Positions 1 to 7,703 of a DNA stretch of 57,905 bases are shown here, piece after piece. The translations under genes and the position numbers were made by a program. Position 1 is the stretch's first letter. Every line of letters begins with the position of its first letter. The DNA comes from Thermococcus sp. (GTDB taxonomy: Archaea > Methanobacteriota_B > Thermococci > Thermococcales > Thermococcaceae), in NCBI GenBank assembly GCA_027074805.1, contig JALTCK010000146.1, positions 1 through 57,905 on the forward strand. The letters are read 5' to 3'. The notes under the pieces were generated by a model that was not told where the DNA came from, searched no databases, and was given only the letters and a program-made list of their open reading frames with translations.

Positions 1-219
1 GACGAGCTTCACACCGAAGCGCTCCGCGTCGTACCTCGGCGTCAGGGCCGCTATGATCTCGATGTCGCAGCCGTTGCACGAGCCGCTGTTCACGTGGAAG
101 ACCCAGGGTGATCTTCCTATGTACCTGCAGAGCTTCGATATCTCCCTCTCCAGTCTCTCGCGCTCCGAAGGGCTGGAACCACTCACATGAGTTTCGTGGG
201 CGTGAACTTTAATGGCCAT
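1..219 (-). CDS. mbhJ: Membrane-bound hydrogenase small subunit MbhJ, N-terminal part (cut by window edge)
   Basis: First 73 codons of the [NiFe] hydrogenase small subunit, related to NuoB. The fragment has the early cysteine motif SGSCNGCDIE (about residues 48-57), whose two cysteines bind the proximal [4Fe-4S] cluster. In the complete complex this subunit passes electrons from ferredoxin to the NiFe site in MbhL, where protons are reduced to H2. It lies last in the visible minus-strand mbhA-J run, 5 bp after mbhI. The start at ATG 219 is preceded by GGGTGAGATGA; an ATG four bases upstream runs straight into a stop. The rest of the gene and mbhK-N should lie beyond position 1. Confidence 0.93.
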   Translation of the reverse strand, partial: MAIKVHAHETHVSGSSPSERERLEREISKLCRYIGRSPWVFHVNSGSCNGCDIEIIAALTPRYDAERFGVKLV

Positions 220-224
220 TCATC

Positions 225-572
225 TCACCCCCAAACTATCAGCGCCCCGACGATTATCGCGGTCGTGACGAGCAGGTAGCTGACGTAGTCGCTCAGCAGT
301 CCCGTGTGCTCCCTTCTGAAGGCTATGAACATCCTGTTGATGCCCCTGATGAGGCCCCACATGACGTGCCTTCCGGTTACGTAGCCCCTGAAGTGCTCGA
401 ACTGCGGGATAACCCTGTCCTGGTCCTCACCGCTGAGGAATATCTTCGTCCCGTCGCCGGTCCTCCGCGTCCCCGTGCTGGTCCTTTCGGCCCACTTGTA
501 GATGACGTACGAGATGAGCAGTCCTATGCCAAAGACGTAAACGAAGTAGAGTGCGTCCCAGTAGCCGAACAT
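225..572 (-). CDS. mbhI: Membrane-bound hydrogenase subunit MbhI
   Basis: Small membrane subunit of 115 residues with a hydrophobic segment at each end (about residues 8-25 and 95-115) and a polar middle. In the known MBH complex MbhI links the antiporter module (MbhA-H) to the hydrogenase module (MbhJ-N). Its position between mbhH and mbhJ separates this cluster from the related sulfane reductase (Mbx) operon, which has a different order. ATG 572 was chosen because GGGGTG lies six bases upstream; the in-frame GTG at 581 is part of that ribosome site. Identified mainly by gene order and topology. Confidence 0.85.
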   Translation of the reverse strand: MFGYWDALYFVYVFGIGLLISYVIYKWAERTSTGTRRTGDGTKIFLSGEDQDRVIPQFEHFRGYVTGRHVMWGLIRGINRMFIAFRREHTGLLSDYVSYLLVTTAIIVGALIVWG

Positions 573-573
573 C

Positions 574-2109
574 TCATGCACCCCCCAGCAGGGCCGTTAC
601 GTATGCCCCCGCGTTCTCCAGGGTCTTCGCGGCCGGAATCATCACCTTCTCGCTGATGACCCACGGGAAGAGCCCCATGACGATTATCGCCAGCACCAGG
701 ATGAGCATGGGCACAAGCATCGCCTTTCCTGGCTCCGTGGCGTTCATGACCCTCTCGCTCGGCCTTCCAAAGAATGTGAAGAGCACCCTGATGTATGCTG
801 CCGTACAGAAGGCGGTGCCTATGATAGCTATGGCGGCGAGGAACGGGTTGAAGAGCGCCGAGCTCTCGTAGATCAGCCACTTGCTCGCGAAGCCGTTGAG
901 CGGCGGGAGGCCTATTATCGCGGCCGCCCCGACGAGGAAGGCGAAGCTTGTCACGGGCATCTTCCTCGCTATCCCGCTCAGCTCGTTGAGGTTCTTGGTT
1001 CCGAGCTGGTGGATGACGGCTCCGGCAACGAGGAAGAGCAGGGCCTTCATTATGGCGTGGTTGACGGTGTGGTATATCGCCCCAGCAAGGGCCACGTTCC
1101 CAACGTCGCTTCCGTAGGCTGCGAGACCTATCCCTATCCCCAGCAGGATGTAGCCTATCTGCCCGACGCTGGAGAAGGCGAAGAGCCTCTTCATGTCTGT
1201 CTGGATTATCGCCATAGCGTTTCCGACTATCAGGGTGGCGCAGGCGAAGAGGATGATTATCCAGCCCACGGTTTTCGTGCTGACTCCCATTCCGAAGACG
1301 CTGAAGGCCAGCCTCGCGAGGGCGTAGGTTCCGCCTATCTTGATGACGAGACCGGAGAGCATGGCGCTTATCGAACTCGGTGCCGCCGGGTGTGCATCCG
1401 CCAGCCACATGTGGACCGGGACGGCGCCGCTCTTGAAGAGAAGCCCGCCGGCGAGGAGTCCGAGGGCGACCTTGGCAGTAAAAGTCGGGTTCTCGGCTAT
1501 CATCTTGGCCAAGTAGGCCATCGTGAGCGTCCCGTACTGGCCGTAGAGAAGCACTATCCCGAGGAGGATGAAGCTGCTCGCGAGCGAGCCGGTGAACATG
1601 TACTTTATGCCAGCCTCTATGCCCTCCCACGTGTCGTTCCTGAAGGCGACGAGGGCGTAGCTGGCTATGCTCATTATCTCCAGGAAGACGTAGAAGTTGA
1701 AGAGGTCGCCGGTTATGGCTATGCCGAGCATTCCGACCTCGAGGACGAGGACGAGGGTGTAGTACTTCTCAAGGCCGGTGTCGTGCTTCATGTACTCGCT
1801 GGAGTAGAGCACGGCCACGAAGGCGATGAACGTCACCATGAGGGCGAAGAGAGCGCCCAGCAGGTCAACCTCCCAGACTATCCTTATCGGGAAGCCTACA
1901 CCCTGGCCGAGCGGACTCTTCGCTCCGAGGGTGTAGACCAGTATCTCGCCGCTCTTCCAGACGGTGTAGAACAGCTCCGCCGCTACACCGAGGGTGAGCG
2001 CGGTGATGAATATCGCCCAGGGCTCCCTGGCCTTCCTTCCGGCGAGGCCCACTATCGGGGTGGCGAAGGCACCGAAGAGCGGGATTATGATGAGGTACGG
2101 GAGCATCAT
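574..2109 (-). CDS. mbhH: Antiporter-like subunit MbhH (MrpD/NuoN family)
   Basis: Polytopic membrane protein of 511 residues with about 14 hydrophobic segments, belonging to the MrpD/NuoL-M-N proton-pumping family. It holds the family signs of a membrane glutamate (VLEVGMLG), a lysine-containing helix (LFKSGAVPVHMWLADAHPAAPSSISAMLSG, quoted in parts here: LFKSGAVPVHMWL then ADAHPAAPSS) and a later NHAIMKALLF helix. In MBH it is thought to drive ion movement coupled to H2 formation. It overlaps mbhG by four bases and is followed by mbhI. The length is normal for MrpD. No frameshift is seen. Confidence 0.93.
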   Translation of the reverse strand: MMLPYLIIIPLFGAFATPIVGLAGRKAREPWAIFITALTLGVAAELFYTVWKSGEILVYTLGAKSPLGQGVGFPIRIVWEVDLLGALFALMVTFIAFVAVLYSSEYMKHDTGLEKYYTLVLVLEVGMLGIAITGDLFNFYVFLEIMSIASYALVAFRNDTWEGIEAGIKYMFTGSLASSFILLGIVLLYGQYGTLTMAYLAKMIAENPTFTAKVALGLLAGGLLFKSGAVPVHMWLADAHPAAPSSISAMLSGLVIKIGGTYALARLAFSVFGMGVSTKTVGWIIILFACATLIVGNAMAIIQTDMKRLFAFSSVGQIGYILLGIGIGLAAYGSDVGNVALAGAIYHTVNHAIMKALLFLVAGAVIHQLGTKNLNELSGIARKMPVTSFAFLVGAAAIIGLPPLNGFASKWLIYESSALFNPFLAAIAIIGTAFCTAAYIRVLFTFFGRPSERVMNATEPGKAMLVPMLILVLAIIVMGLFPWVISEKVMIPAAKTLENAGAYVTALLGGA

Positions 2110-2465
2110 CCTCTCAACCTCCTGAGCTTGTTAACGTCGAGGCTTCCGTAGTGCCTGTAGGCGTTTATCGTGAGGGCCATCGCGAGGGAGAGTACGCAGA
2201 CTCCGATGACTATGCTAGTCAGGGTGAGTGCTTGGGGTAGCGGCGCCACCATTGCGCTCTTCACCGTCTCGTACCCTGTGTAAATTGGCGCCGTCGGTAT
2301 CTGGCCGGCCTCTATGCGGTATCCGAAGCTTATGAGGAGCAGGTGTATGCCCGAGTCGATGATGTCGAGTGCGAGGACGAGCTTGATGAGGTTCCTCTTG
2401 TAGAGCAGGGCGTAGATTCCCATTGTCATGAGCAGGAACGCCGTGATGAACTGGAACGGTATCAC
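2106..2465 (-). CDS. mbhG: Antiporter subunit MbhG (MrpC/NuoK family)
   Basis: Small membrane protein of 119 residues with three hydrophobic segments, as expected for MrpC/NuoK. It contributes to the cation or proton channel of the antiporter module. The start is taken as GTG 2465, which overlaps the mbhF stop (GAGTGA) and has GGAGGTG five bases upstream; the longer in-frame GTG at 2474 lies inside that ribosome site. Four-base overlaps on both sides point to tight translational coupling within the mbh operon. Confidence 0.88.
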   Translation of the reverse strand: MIPFQFITAFLLMTMGIYALLYKRNLIKLVLALDIIDSGIHLLLISFGYRIEAGQIPTAPIYTGYETVKSAMVAPLPQALTLTSIVIGVCVLSLAMALTINAYRHYGSLDVNKLRRLRG

Positions 2466-2914
2466 TCTTTCCACCTCCCGTATGCCGCTATGGCCACCAT
2501 CGCGCTGACCAACCCCGCGAAGACCTTCAGTCCCACGGCGAGGTTCATGACCGGCAGGTAGCCGGCGGAGAGAAGGGTCCCCGGCTGGCCGTTGAAGAAG
2601 GGCCCGCTGTGCCAGAGTGTGTTGTAGAAGAACGCCACTCCCATGCCCAGCATGGCAATGCCGAGGAATGCCAGCCCACCGAGCCCTTCCAGAGCTGAAT
2701 AGAGGTGGTGGTCGTAGCGCCTCTTCATCTCACCGAAGCCGAAGGCGATGAGGAAGAGTATTCCAGCTCCCGCTATCGTCGCGCCCCCCTGGAATCCGCC
2801 TCCCGGCGTAAGGTGACCGTGCGAGACGATGTAGGCGCCGAATATTCCGATGAGCGGTATCGTTGCTCTCGCGGTCGTCTTGACTATGAGTCCCATGTCA
2901 CTCCCCATCCTCAT
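2462..2914 (-). CDS. mbhF: Antiporter subunit MbhF (MrpB family)
   Basis: Membrane protein of up to 150 residues carrying the MrpB signature HGHLTPGGGFQGG (about residues 33-45) followed by hydrophobic helices. Together with MbhD and MbhE it replaces the fused MrpA/MrpB C-terminal region of bacterial Mrp antiporters. The gene overlaps the end of mbhE by 17 bases. A start at ATG 2896 (MGLIVKTT), with GGGGAG four bases upstream, is as likely as ATG 2914. Confidence 0.9.
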   Translation of the reverse strand: MRMGSDMGLIVKTTARATIPLIGIFGAYIVSHGHLTPGGGFQGGATIAGAGILFLIAFGFGEMKRRYDHHLYSALEGLGGLAFLGIAMLGMGVAFFYNTLWHSGPFFNGQPGTLLSAGYLPVMNLAVGLKVFAGLVSAMVAIAAYGRWKE

Positions 2915-3200
2915 CCCTCCTCCAGGGCCTCAGGAGTGCAACCGCTCCTGCTATGGCCGTGAAGAGAACGGTCGCCTCTCCAAGGGTATCGTATCCACGG
3001 TAGTCGAACACTATGTCGGTGACTATGTTGGTTCCGCCGACCTCGCCAACGCCGTGGTCGATGTAGTACTGGTCGGTGTAGCGGTACTTCATCCACTCAC
3101 TCCCGCCGAGGCCGAACTTTATCCCCGTTGAGGGGCTCGCGACAACGAGGAGTACCCCGAGCAGGAAGAGCAGTGCGAGAGCTCCGAACGTCTTCTTCAT
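2898..3200 (-). CDS. mbhE: Antiporter subunit MbhE
   Basis: Protein of 100 residues with an N-terminal hydrophobic segment (residues 5-21), a polar middle rich in tyrosine, and a second segment near residues 75-90 followed by a charged tail. This layout and its position between mbhD and mbhF fit MbhE, the piece equivalent to the end of the MrpA C-terminal region. It overlaps mbhD by four bases. The assignment rests on operon position and topology rather than on catalytic motifs. Confidence 0.84.
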   Translation of the reverse strand: MKKTFGALALLFLLGVLLVVASPSTGIKFGLGGSEWMKYRYTDQYYIDHGVGEVGGTNIVTDIVFDYRGYDTLGEATVLFTAIAGAVALLRPWRRDEDGE

Positions 3201-3463
3201 GGTCCCTCACGCTCCCATCTCTCAGTTTTCGCTATCCCGTAAACCACTACCGCGGTAACGACGCCGGCCCCAACGGCGGCCTCGGCTATCGCGACATCGG
3301 GTGCGTGGAGCATGTAGAACTCCAGGCTGAGGAGCAGGCTCATGGCAGCGGAAGCTATCGCCGCGCTGAGCAGGTCGCGCATGCTTATAGTGATGTACGC
3401 CGCTATGAGCACGCCGAGCAGTATGCCGAACTGTATCGCCATGTCCATCGAGAGGGCGTTCAT
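3197..3463 (-). CDS. mbhD: Antiporter subunit MbhD
   Basis: Small membrane protein of 88 residues with three predicted helices and the sequence APDVAIAEAAVGAG (about residues 55-68), typical of the MrpA C-terminal/MrpB N-terminal domain (DUF4040-like). It is a structural part of the ion-translocating module. The ATG at 3463 overlaps the mbhC stop by four bases, and the gene overlaps mbhE by four bases. Confidence 0.87.
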   Translation of the reverse strand: MNALSMDMAIQFGILLGVLIAAYITISMRDLLSAAIASAAMSLLLSLEFYMLHAPDVAIAEAAVGAGVVTAVVVYGIAKTERWEREGP

Positions 3464-3831
3464 TCCGCACCACCCCTGAGCTTCTCCTCGTATGCATCAA
3501 CGACGGCCTTTGCCGGTTTGTAGCCGCTGATGTAGGCAGCTTTGGCTATCGCATGCGCCCCGGTCGGGTTGGTGAGCAGGAGCGCTATTAGTGCGACGAG
3601 GCTGTGCAGCGCCATCTGGAGGTACTTGGGGTCGCCGGTGATGTGGAGCTGGTAGGCGGCGTGGACGACAACCGCGAGGACCGCGAATATCGTCCCGAAG
3701 GTGGTGCACTTGGTCGCCCCGTGGAGCCTCGTGTAGACGTCGGGGAACCTGTGGAGCGAGAAGCTGCCCAGCAGGTTGAAGACCATGTTTACCGCCAGGA
3801 AAGCGTAGATGAGGTACGTGACCGCGTTCAT
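3460..3831 (-). CDS. mbhC: Antiporter subunit MbhC (MrpG family)
   Basis: Membrane protein of 123 residues with three helices. It has the MrpG pattern HRFPDVYTRLHGATKCTTFG (about residues 27-46), which contains the conserved R-hydrophobic-PD-x-Y-x-R-x-H-x-A-x-K stretch. It is one of the small subunits next to MbhA and MbhB at the periphery of the antiporter module. The start overlaps the mbhB stop by four bases (GAATGA). Confidence 0.91.
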   Translation of the reverse strand: MNAVTYLIYAFLAVNMVFNLLGSFSLHRFPDVYTRLHGATKCTTFGTIFAVLAVVVHAAYQLHITGDPKYLQMALHSLVALIALLLTNPTGAHAIAKAAYISGYKPAKAVVDAYEEKLRGGAE

Positions 3832-4091
3832 TCCAGTCCCCCCTGGAGGTACTTCGCTATGGCCAGGGTCCCGACGTAGCTCAGAAGCGCGTAAACGATG
3901 GCGATATCGATGTATATCGTCCTGTCGTACGCAGCACCGAGAAGAACCATCCCCGCAACGATGAGTGTGTTGAGCGTGTCGACTCCTACGACCCTGTCGG
4001 GCACGCTCGGGCCGAAGAACACTCTGAGAAGCGCCATGAACGCCCCTATCATGACCACAGCGGTAGCATAGAAGAACTCAGGCGCGATCAT
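3828..4091 (-). CDS. mbhB: Antiporter subunit MbhB (MrpF family)
   Basis: Membrane protein of 87 residues with three helices and the MrpF pattern GPSVPDRVVGVDTLN (about residues 26-40). It acts with MbhA and MbhC in the sodium/proton antiporter part of the hydrogenase. The start is ATG 4091, overlapping the mbhA stop as ATGA; a seven-codon longer frame would run further into mbhA and has no ribosome site. Confidence 0.9.
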   Translation of the reverse strand: MIAPEFFYATAVVMIGAFMALLRVFFGPSVPDRVVGVDTLNTLIVAGMVLLGAAYDRTIYIDIAIVYALLSYVGTLAIAKYLQGGLE

Positions 4092-4588
4092 CTTCCCAGC
4101 CTCCTCGCCCACTTCTCAAAGGGCCCCGCTATGACCTCTGAGCTCTTTGGCTCCTTCTCCGTCACGTTTATCCAGTGGACGTAGAGGGCCTTCTCCTCCG
4201 GGCATGCGTCTACCGTGAGCGTTCCGGGGGTGAGGGTTATCGAGTTGCTCAGTATGGTGTACTGGGCGTCGTTCTCAAGATCCACCGGGACGCGGACTAT
4301 TCCGGGCTTTATCCTGCCCGTTATGACGCGGTAGGCAACGTCGAGGTTGGCCTTGACCATGCCCCAGAAGAGGGGACCAATAGAGTAAACCGCAAACCCT
4401 ACCCACTTCACGGGGTTGAGGAACCTTACAGCATTATCGCCTATGATGTCCTTAGTGGTGAAGGCGACTATTGCAGAAAAGATGACACCGGCGACGAGCT
4501 CCTGGCCGCTCCAGAGTAATCCCTTACTGCCCGCGGTTAGTACTAACCATAACATGTATGACCAAATGAATGCAGTGACGAATCTCAT
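4088..4588 (-). CDS. mbhA: Antiporter subunit MbhA (MrpE family), first gene of the mbh operon
   Basis: Protein of 166 residues, MrpE-like: two or three N-terminal membrane segments, then a cytoplasmic domain with DAQYTILSNSITLTPGT (about residues 108-124), the family signature around ITLTPGT. ATG 4588 (MRFVTAF) is chosen because GGAGGG lies nine bases upstream; the longer frame to 4732 would cross the promoter and has a polar, atypical N-terminus. It heads a run of ten tightly overlapping genes, so regulation of the whole hydrogenase probably acts at the promoter just upstream. Confidence 0.9.
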   Translation of the reverse strand: MRFVTAFIWSYMLWLVLTAGSKGLLWSGQELVAGVIFSAIVAFTTKDIIGDNAVRFLNPVKWVGFAVYSIGPLFWGMVKANLDVAYRVITGRIKPGIVRVPVDLENDAQYTILSNSITLTPGTLTVDACPEEKALYVHWINVTEKEPKSSEVIAGPFEKWARRLGR

Positions 4589-4667
4589 TGTTCTTCCCTC
4601 CGCTGGCATGTTATAAACACCACAAGTCTGTATTTCGTCAGATTTCAATGAAGATTTCGTTATTTGC

Positions 4668-4676
4668 TTTAAAAGG
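4668..4676 (-). promoter_or_regulatory. Probable TATA box of the mbh operon
   Basis: Reading on the minus strand, CCTTTTAAA lies about 80 bp before the mbhA start codon and would place transcription start near 4645, leaving a leader of roughly 55 nt with room for the GGAGGG ribosome site. A second TATA-like GTTTATAAC at 4618-4610 would leave no leader, so it is less likely. That second element also matches the core SurR pattern GTTNNNAAC. Confidence 0.5.
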
Positions 4677-4726
4677 ATTTTTTGAAGCTTAGAATTGAAA
4701 ACAAAGGTCAGGAACAGTTTATTCTT

Positions 4727-4743
4727 AACCAAAGGTTAACAAC
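4727..4743 (-). promoter_or_regulatory. Extended SurR-type binding site
   Basis: The minus strand reads GTTGTTAACCTTTGGTT, an exact match to the extended SurR consensus GTTn3AACn5GTT described in Pyrococcus furiosus. It lies about 50 bp upstream of the mbh TATA box, a position expected for activation of mbh, and about 80 bp upstream of the hyd TATA box. In Thermococcales SurR is the redox switch that turns hydrogenase genes on without sulfur and off with it. Confidence 0.75.
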
Positions 4744-4770
4744 CACGATGGGGGACGATTATCTTCTTTC

Positions 4771-4782
4771 ATGTTATAACAT
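4771..4782. promoter_or_regulatory. Perfect palindrome in the mbh/hyd control region
   Basis: ATGTTATAACAT is a perfect 12-bp palindrome about 45 bp upstream of the hyd TATA box. It contains GTTATAAC, which has a two-base rather than three-base spacer compared with the SurR core, so it is either a degenerate SurR site or the operator of another factor. Confidence 0.35.
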
Positions 4783-4824
4783 GTTCAATAGGGCCTATTC
4801 AACCTTTAGTTTACAATATCGGGG

Positions 4825-4834
4825 TTTAAAAATG
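4825..4834 (+). promoter_or_regulatory. Probable TATA box of the hyd operon
   Basis: TTTAAAAATG lies about 90 bp before the hydB start codon, which would place transcription start near 4857 and give a leader of about 60 nt carrying GGAGGTG at 4904-4910. Confidence 0.5.
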
Positions 4835-4916
4835 CTTTTTTATCCGCCGAACAAGCAATCATTGAGGGGAACAAAAATGAGCAGACGTATATTCATGTTC
4901 ATTGGAGGTGATTGGG

Positions 4917-6020
4917 TTGAGATACGTTAAACTGCCCCGGGAGAACACTCACATCTTCCTCGAAAGACTCAAGGAGTGGGGTAAGCTCTACGCCCCGGTG
5001 AAGATTTCAGAGAAGTTCTATGACTTCAGAGAGGTTGAAGATGTCGGGAAGGTTGAGTTTCACTACAACAGGACGATAATGCCGCCCAAGAAGTTCTTCT
5101 TTAAGCCGAGGGAGAAGCTTTTCGAGTTTGACTTAAGCAAGCAGGAATATCGGGAAACCATTAGGGGCGTTGAACCCTTCGTGCTCTTCGGCGTCCACGC
5201 CTGCGATATTTTTGGACTCAAGATACTGGATACTGTCTACCTCGACGAGTTCCCAGACAAGTACTACAAGGTTCGCCGGGAAAAGGGAATCATAATAGGA
5301 ATCAGTTGTATGCCCGACGAGTACTGCTTCTGCAACCTCCGGGAGACGGACTTTGCTGATGACGGCTTTGACCTCTTCTTCCACGAGCTCCCAGACGGCT
5401 GGCTCGTTCGCGTTGGTTCGCCCAAGGGCCACAGGATAGTGGATAAGAGCATAAAGCTCTTTGAGGAGGTGACCACCGAAGACATCTGCGCCTTCAGAGA
5501 GTTCGAGAAAAAGAGGAGTGAGGCCTTCAGCTACCATGAGGATTGGGGGGACCTGCGCTACCTGCTTGAACTCGAAATGGAGCACCCCATGTGGGAAGAG
5601 GAGAGTGAAAAATGCCTCGCCTGCGGAATCTGCAACACTACCTGTCCTACTTGTCGCTGCTATGAGGTCCAGGACATAGTAAATCTTGATGGAAGAACAG
5701 GTTTCCGGGAGAGGCGCTGGGACTCCTGTCAGTTCAGGAGCCACGGTCTAGTTGCAGGAGGCCACAACTTCAGACCCACCAAGAAGGACCGCTTCATGAA
5801 CCGTTACCTCTGCAAGAACTCTTACAACGAAAAACTGGGTCTGAGCTTCTGTGTTGGTTGCGGAAGGTGCACTTACTTCTGCCCCGCAGGCATAAGATTT
5901 GTCCGCAACTTGCGCACCATACTCGGTCTTGAGGAGCGGTCTTGTCCGTCAAAGATAGTGGAGGAGATTCCAAAGAAGGGCTTTGCTTACGCGGAAAACA
6001 TTAGGGGGGAGGATGTATGA
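4917..6020 (+). CDS. hydB: Sulfhydrogenase beta subunit (iron-sulfur electron-transfer protein)
   Basis: Protein of 367 residues, the electron-transfer subunit of the soluble NADP-dependent [NiFe] hydrogenase/sulfhydrogenase. Two ferredoxin-like cysteine groups are visible: [16 protein letters not shown] near residue 232 and [14 protein letters not shown] near residue 311, each expected to hold a [4Fe-4S] cluster; upstream cysteines (CMPDEYCFC) resemble those of anaerobic sulfite reductase subunit A. TTG 4917 was chosen as start ([10 protein letters not shown]) because GGAGGTG lies six bases upstream; earlier TTG and GTG codons fall within or before that site. It overlaps hydG by four bases. 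With mbh it forms the two-hydrogenase system of Thermococcales. Confidence 0.92.
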   Translation: MRYVKLPRENTHIFLERLKEWGKLYAPVKISEKFYDFREVEDVGKVEFHYNRTIMPPKKFFFKPREKLFEFDLSKQEYRETIRGVEPFVLFGVHACDIFGLKILDTVYLDEFPDKYYKVRREKGIIIGISCMPDEYCFCNLRETDFADDGFDLFFHELPDGWLVRVGSPKGHRIVDKSIKLFEEVTTEDICAFREFEKKRSEAFSYHEDWGDLRYLLELEMEHPMWEEESEKCLACGICNTTCPTCRCYEVQDIVNLDGRTGFRERRWDSCQFRSHGLVAGGHNFRPTKKDRFMNRYLCKNSYNEKLGLSFCVGCGRCTYFCPAGIRFVRNLRTILGLEERSCPSKIVEEIPKKGFAYAENIRGEDV

Positions 6021-6901
6021 GCGAGGTTGTTCCGAGGGAGATTATGATGCCGGGGGAGAATCCCTACGCGCTGCATAAGGTCAAGGTTCTCAAAGTTTAC
6101 AAGCTCACCGAGACGGAAAAACTCTTCCTCTTCAGGTTTGAGGATCCTGAACTTGCAGAAAAGTGGACCTTCCGGCCAGGGCAGTTTGTTCAGCTTACAA
6201 TTCCCGGGGTTGGTGAGGTGCCGATAAGCATATGTTCATCGGCGATGAGAAAGGGATTCTTTGAGCTGTGCATTAGAAAGGCTGGAAGGGTAACCACAGT
6301 CGTTCACAGGCTCCAACCCGGGGATACAGCCCTCGTCCGCGGCCCCTATGGCAATGGCTTTCCAGTTGATGAGTGGGAGGGGATGGATTTACTCCTCATT
6401 GCTGCCGGTCTCGGGACGGCTCCGCTCAGGAGCGTCTTCCTCTACGCTATGGACAACCGTTGGAAGTATGGAAATATTACCTTCATCAACACGGCACGCT
6501 ATGGAAAGGACCTGCTCTTCTACAAGGAGCTTGAGGCCATGAAAGATCTGGCGGAGGCGGAGAACGTCAGAATAATCCAGAGTGTAACCAGAGATCCTGA
6601 CTGGCCGGGGAGGCACGGGAGGCCTCAGAAGTTCATAGTTGAGGCCAACACCAACCCAAAGAAGACTGCTGTTGCTATCTGTGGTCCACCAAGGATGTAC
6701 AAGTCGGTCTTCGAGTCCCTCATCAACTACGGCTACCGGCCGGAGAACATCTACGTGACGCTCGAGAGGAAGATGAAGTGTGGGATAGGAAAATGTGGCC
6801 ACTGCGTTGCTGGGACGAGTACAAGCTGGAAGTACATCTGCAAGGACGGACCCGTCTTTGGTTACTTCGATATTGTATCAACGCCCGGCCTGCTGGACTG
6901 A
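6017..6901 (+). CDS. hydG: Sulfhydrogenase gamma subunit (FAD/NAD(P)-binding diaphorase)
   Basis: Protein of 294 residues of the ferredoxin-NADP reductase type. A FAD-binding barrel carries [19 protein letters not shown] (about residues 55-73), then comes a nucleotide-binding fold ([11 protein letters not shown], and CGPPRMYKS), and finally a cysteine cluster CGIGKCGHC near residues 255-263 with a further cysteine about 12 residues on, expected to hold a [2Fe-2S] cluster. It exchanges electrons between NADP(H) and the iron-sulfur chain of HydB/HydD. It follows hydB with a four-base overlap. Confidence 0.93.
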   Translation: MSEVVPREIMMPGENPYALHKVKVLKVYKLTETEKLFLFRFEDPELAEKWTFRPGQFVQLTIPGVGEVPISICSSAMRKGFFELCIRKAGRVTTVVHRLQPGDTALVRGPYGNGFPVDEWEGMDLLLIAAGLGTAPLRSVFLYAMDNRWKYGNITFINTARYGKDLLFYKELEAMKDLAEAENVRIIQSVTRDPDWPGRHGRPQKFIVEANTNPKKTAVAICGPPRMYKSVFESLINYGYRPENIYVTLERKMKCGIGKCGHCVAGTSTSWKYICKDGPVFGYFDIVSTPGLLD

Positions 6902-6911
6902 GGTGGTGACA

Positions 6912-7703
6912 ATGGAGGAGAAAATTAAGATTGGGTTCTACGCTCTCACCTCATGCTACGGCTGTCAACTTCAGCTGGCCATGATGGACGAACTACTGCA
7001 GTTGATTTCCAACGCTGAAATAGTCTGCTGGTATATGCTTGATGGGAAGAGTCTCGAGGACGAGCCAGTTGATATAGCCTTCATTGAGGGGAGTGTTTCA
7101 ACAGAGGAGGAAGTCGAGCTCGTTAAGAAGATCCGGGAGAATGCAAAGATAGTGGTTGCCGTTGGTTCATGTGCCGTTCAGGGTGGTGTCCAGAGCTGGG
7201 AACAGGACAAGAATCTTGAGGATCTCTGGAAGACCGTCTACGGCGACGGTAAAGTGAAGTTCCAACCCAAGATGGCAGAGCCGGTCTCTAAGTACATCAA
7301 GGTGGACTACAACATTTACGGCTGTCCTCCTGAGAAGAGGGATTTTCTATATGCTCTAGGGACTTTCCTCGTGGGTTCTTGGCCGGAGGATATAGACTAT
7401 CCTGTCTGCCTTGAGTGTCGCCTTAACGGCAATCCCTGTGTGCTCCTTGAGAGGGGCGAGCCGTGTCTCGGTCCAATAACGAGGGCAGGCTGTGATGCGA
7501 GATGTCCTGCCTATGGAATAGCATGCATTGGTTGCCGCGGTGCCATCGACTACGACGTTGCCTGGTTTGATTCCCTTGCAAGAGTCTTTAGGGAGAAAGG
7601 CCTTACAAGGGAGGAAATCCTGGAGAGGATGAGGATTTTCAACGCTCACAATCCAAAGCTCGAGGAGATGGTTGAGAAAATCTTTGGAGGGGAGAGCCAA
7701 TGA
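6912..7703 (+). CDS. hydD: Sulfhydrogenase delta subunit ([NiFe] hydrogenase small subunit)
   Basis: Protein of 263 residues, the small subunit of group 3 [NiFe] hydrogenase. It begins with the proximal-cluster motif [11 protein letters not shown] (cysteines near residues 15 and 18), later has [13 protein letters not shown] and the [10 protein letters not shown] loop, and ends with many cysteines ([24 protein letters not shown]) for two further [4Fe-4S] clusters. ATG 6912 is preceded by GAGGTGGTGACA and gives the family's usual N-terminus; the longer frame overlaps hydG by over 100 bases and is rejected. It overlaps hydA by four bases. Confidence 0.92.
   Translation: MEEKIKIGFYALTSCYGCQLQLAMMDELLQLISNAEIVCWYMLDGKSLEDEPVDIAFIEGSVSTEEEVELVKKIRENAKIVVAVGSCAVQGGVQSWEQDKNLEDLWKTVYGDGKVKFQPKMAEPVSKYIKVDYNIYGCPPEKRDFLYALGTFLVGSWPEDIDYPVCLECRLNGNPCVLLERGEPCLGPITRAGCDARCPAYGIACIGCRGAIDYDVAWFDSLARVFREKGLTREEILERMRIFNAHNPKLEEMVEKIFGGESQ

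Noticed and set aside
524-2151. Long open frames on both strands over mbhH (for example 524-1630 minus in another frame and 1009-2151 plus).
   Set aside because: They are shadows of the GC-rich mbhH gene: arginine- or acid-rich, no ribosome site, no known motif, while mbhH itself matches MrpD throughout.
1-4588. Assignment of the first cluster to the sulfane reductase (Mbx) or the formate/CO-linked Mfh/Mch hydrogenase operons.
   Set aside because: Presence of an E-type gene, single H gene, an I gene and then J in this order fits Mbh; Mbx has two H-type genes and lacks I, and the formate/CO clusters have a different gene order.
4589-4732. Longer start for mbhA at 4732.
   Set aside because: It would translate through the promoter, and ATG 4588 has a GGAGGG site at correct distance.
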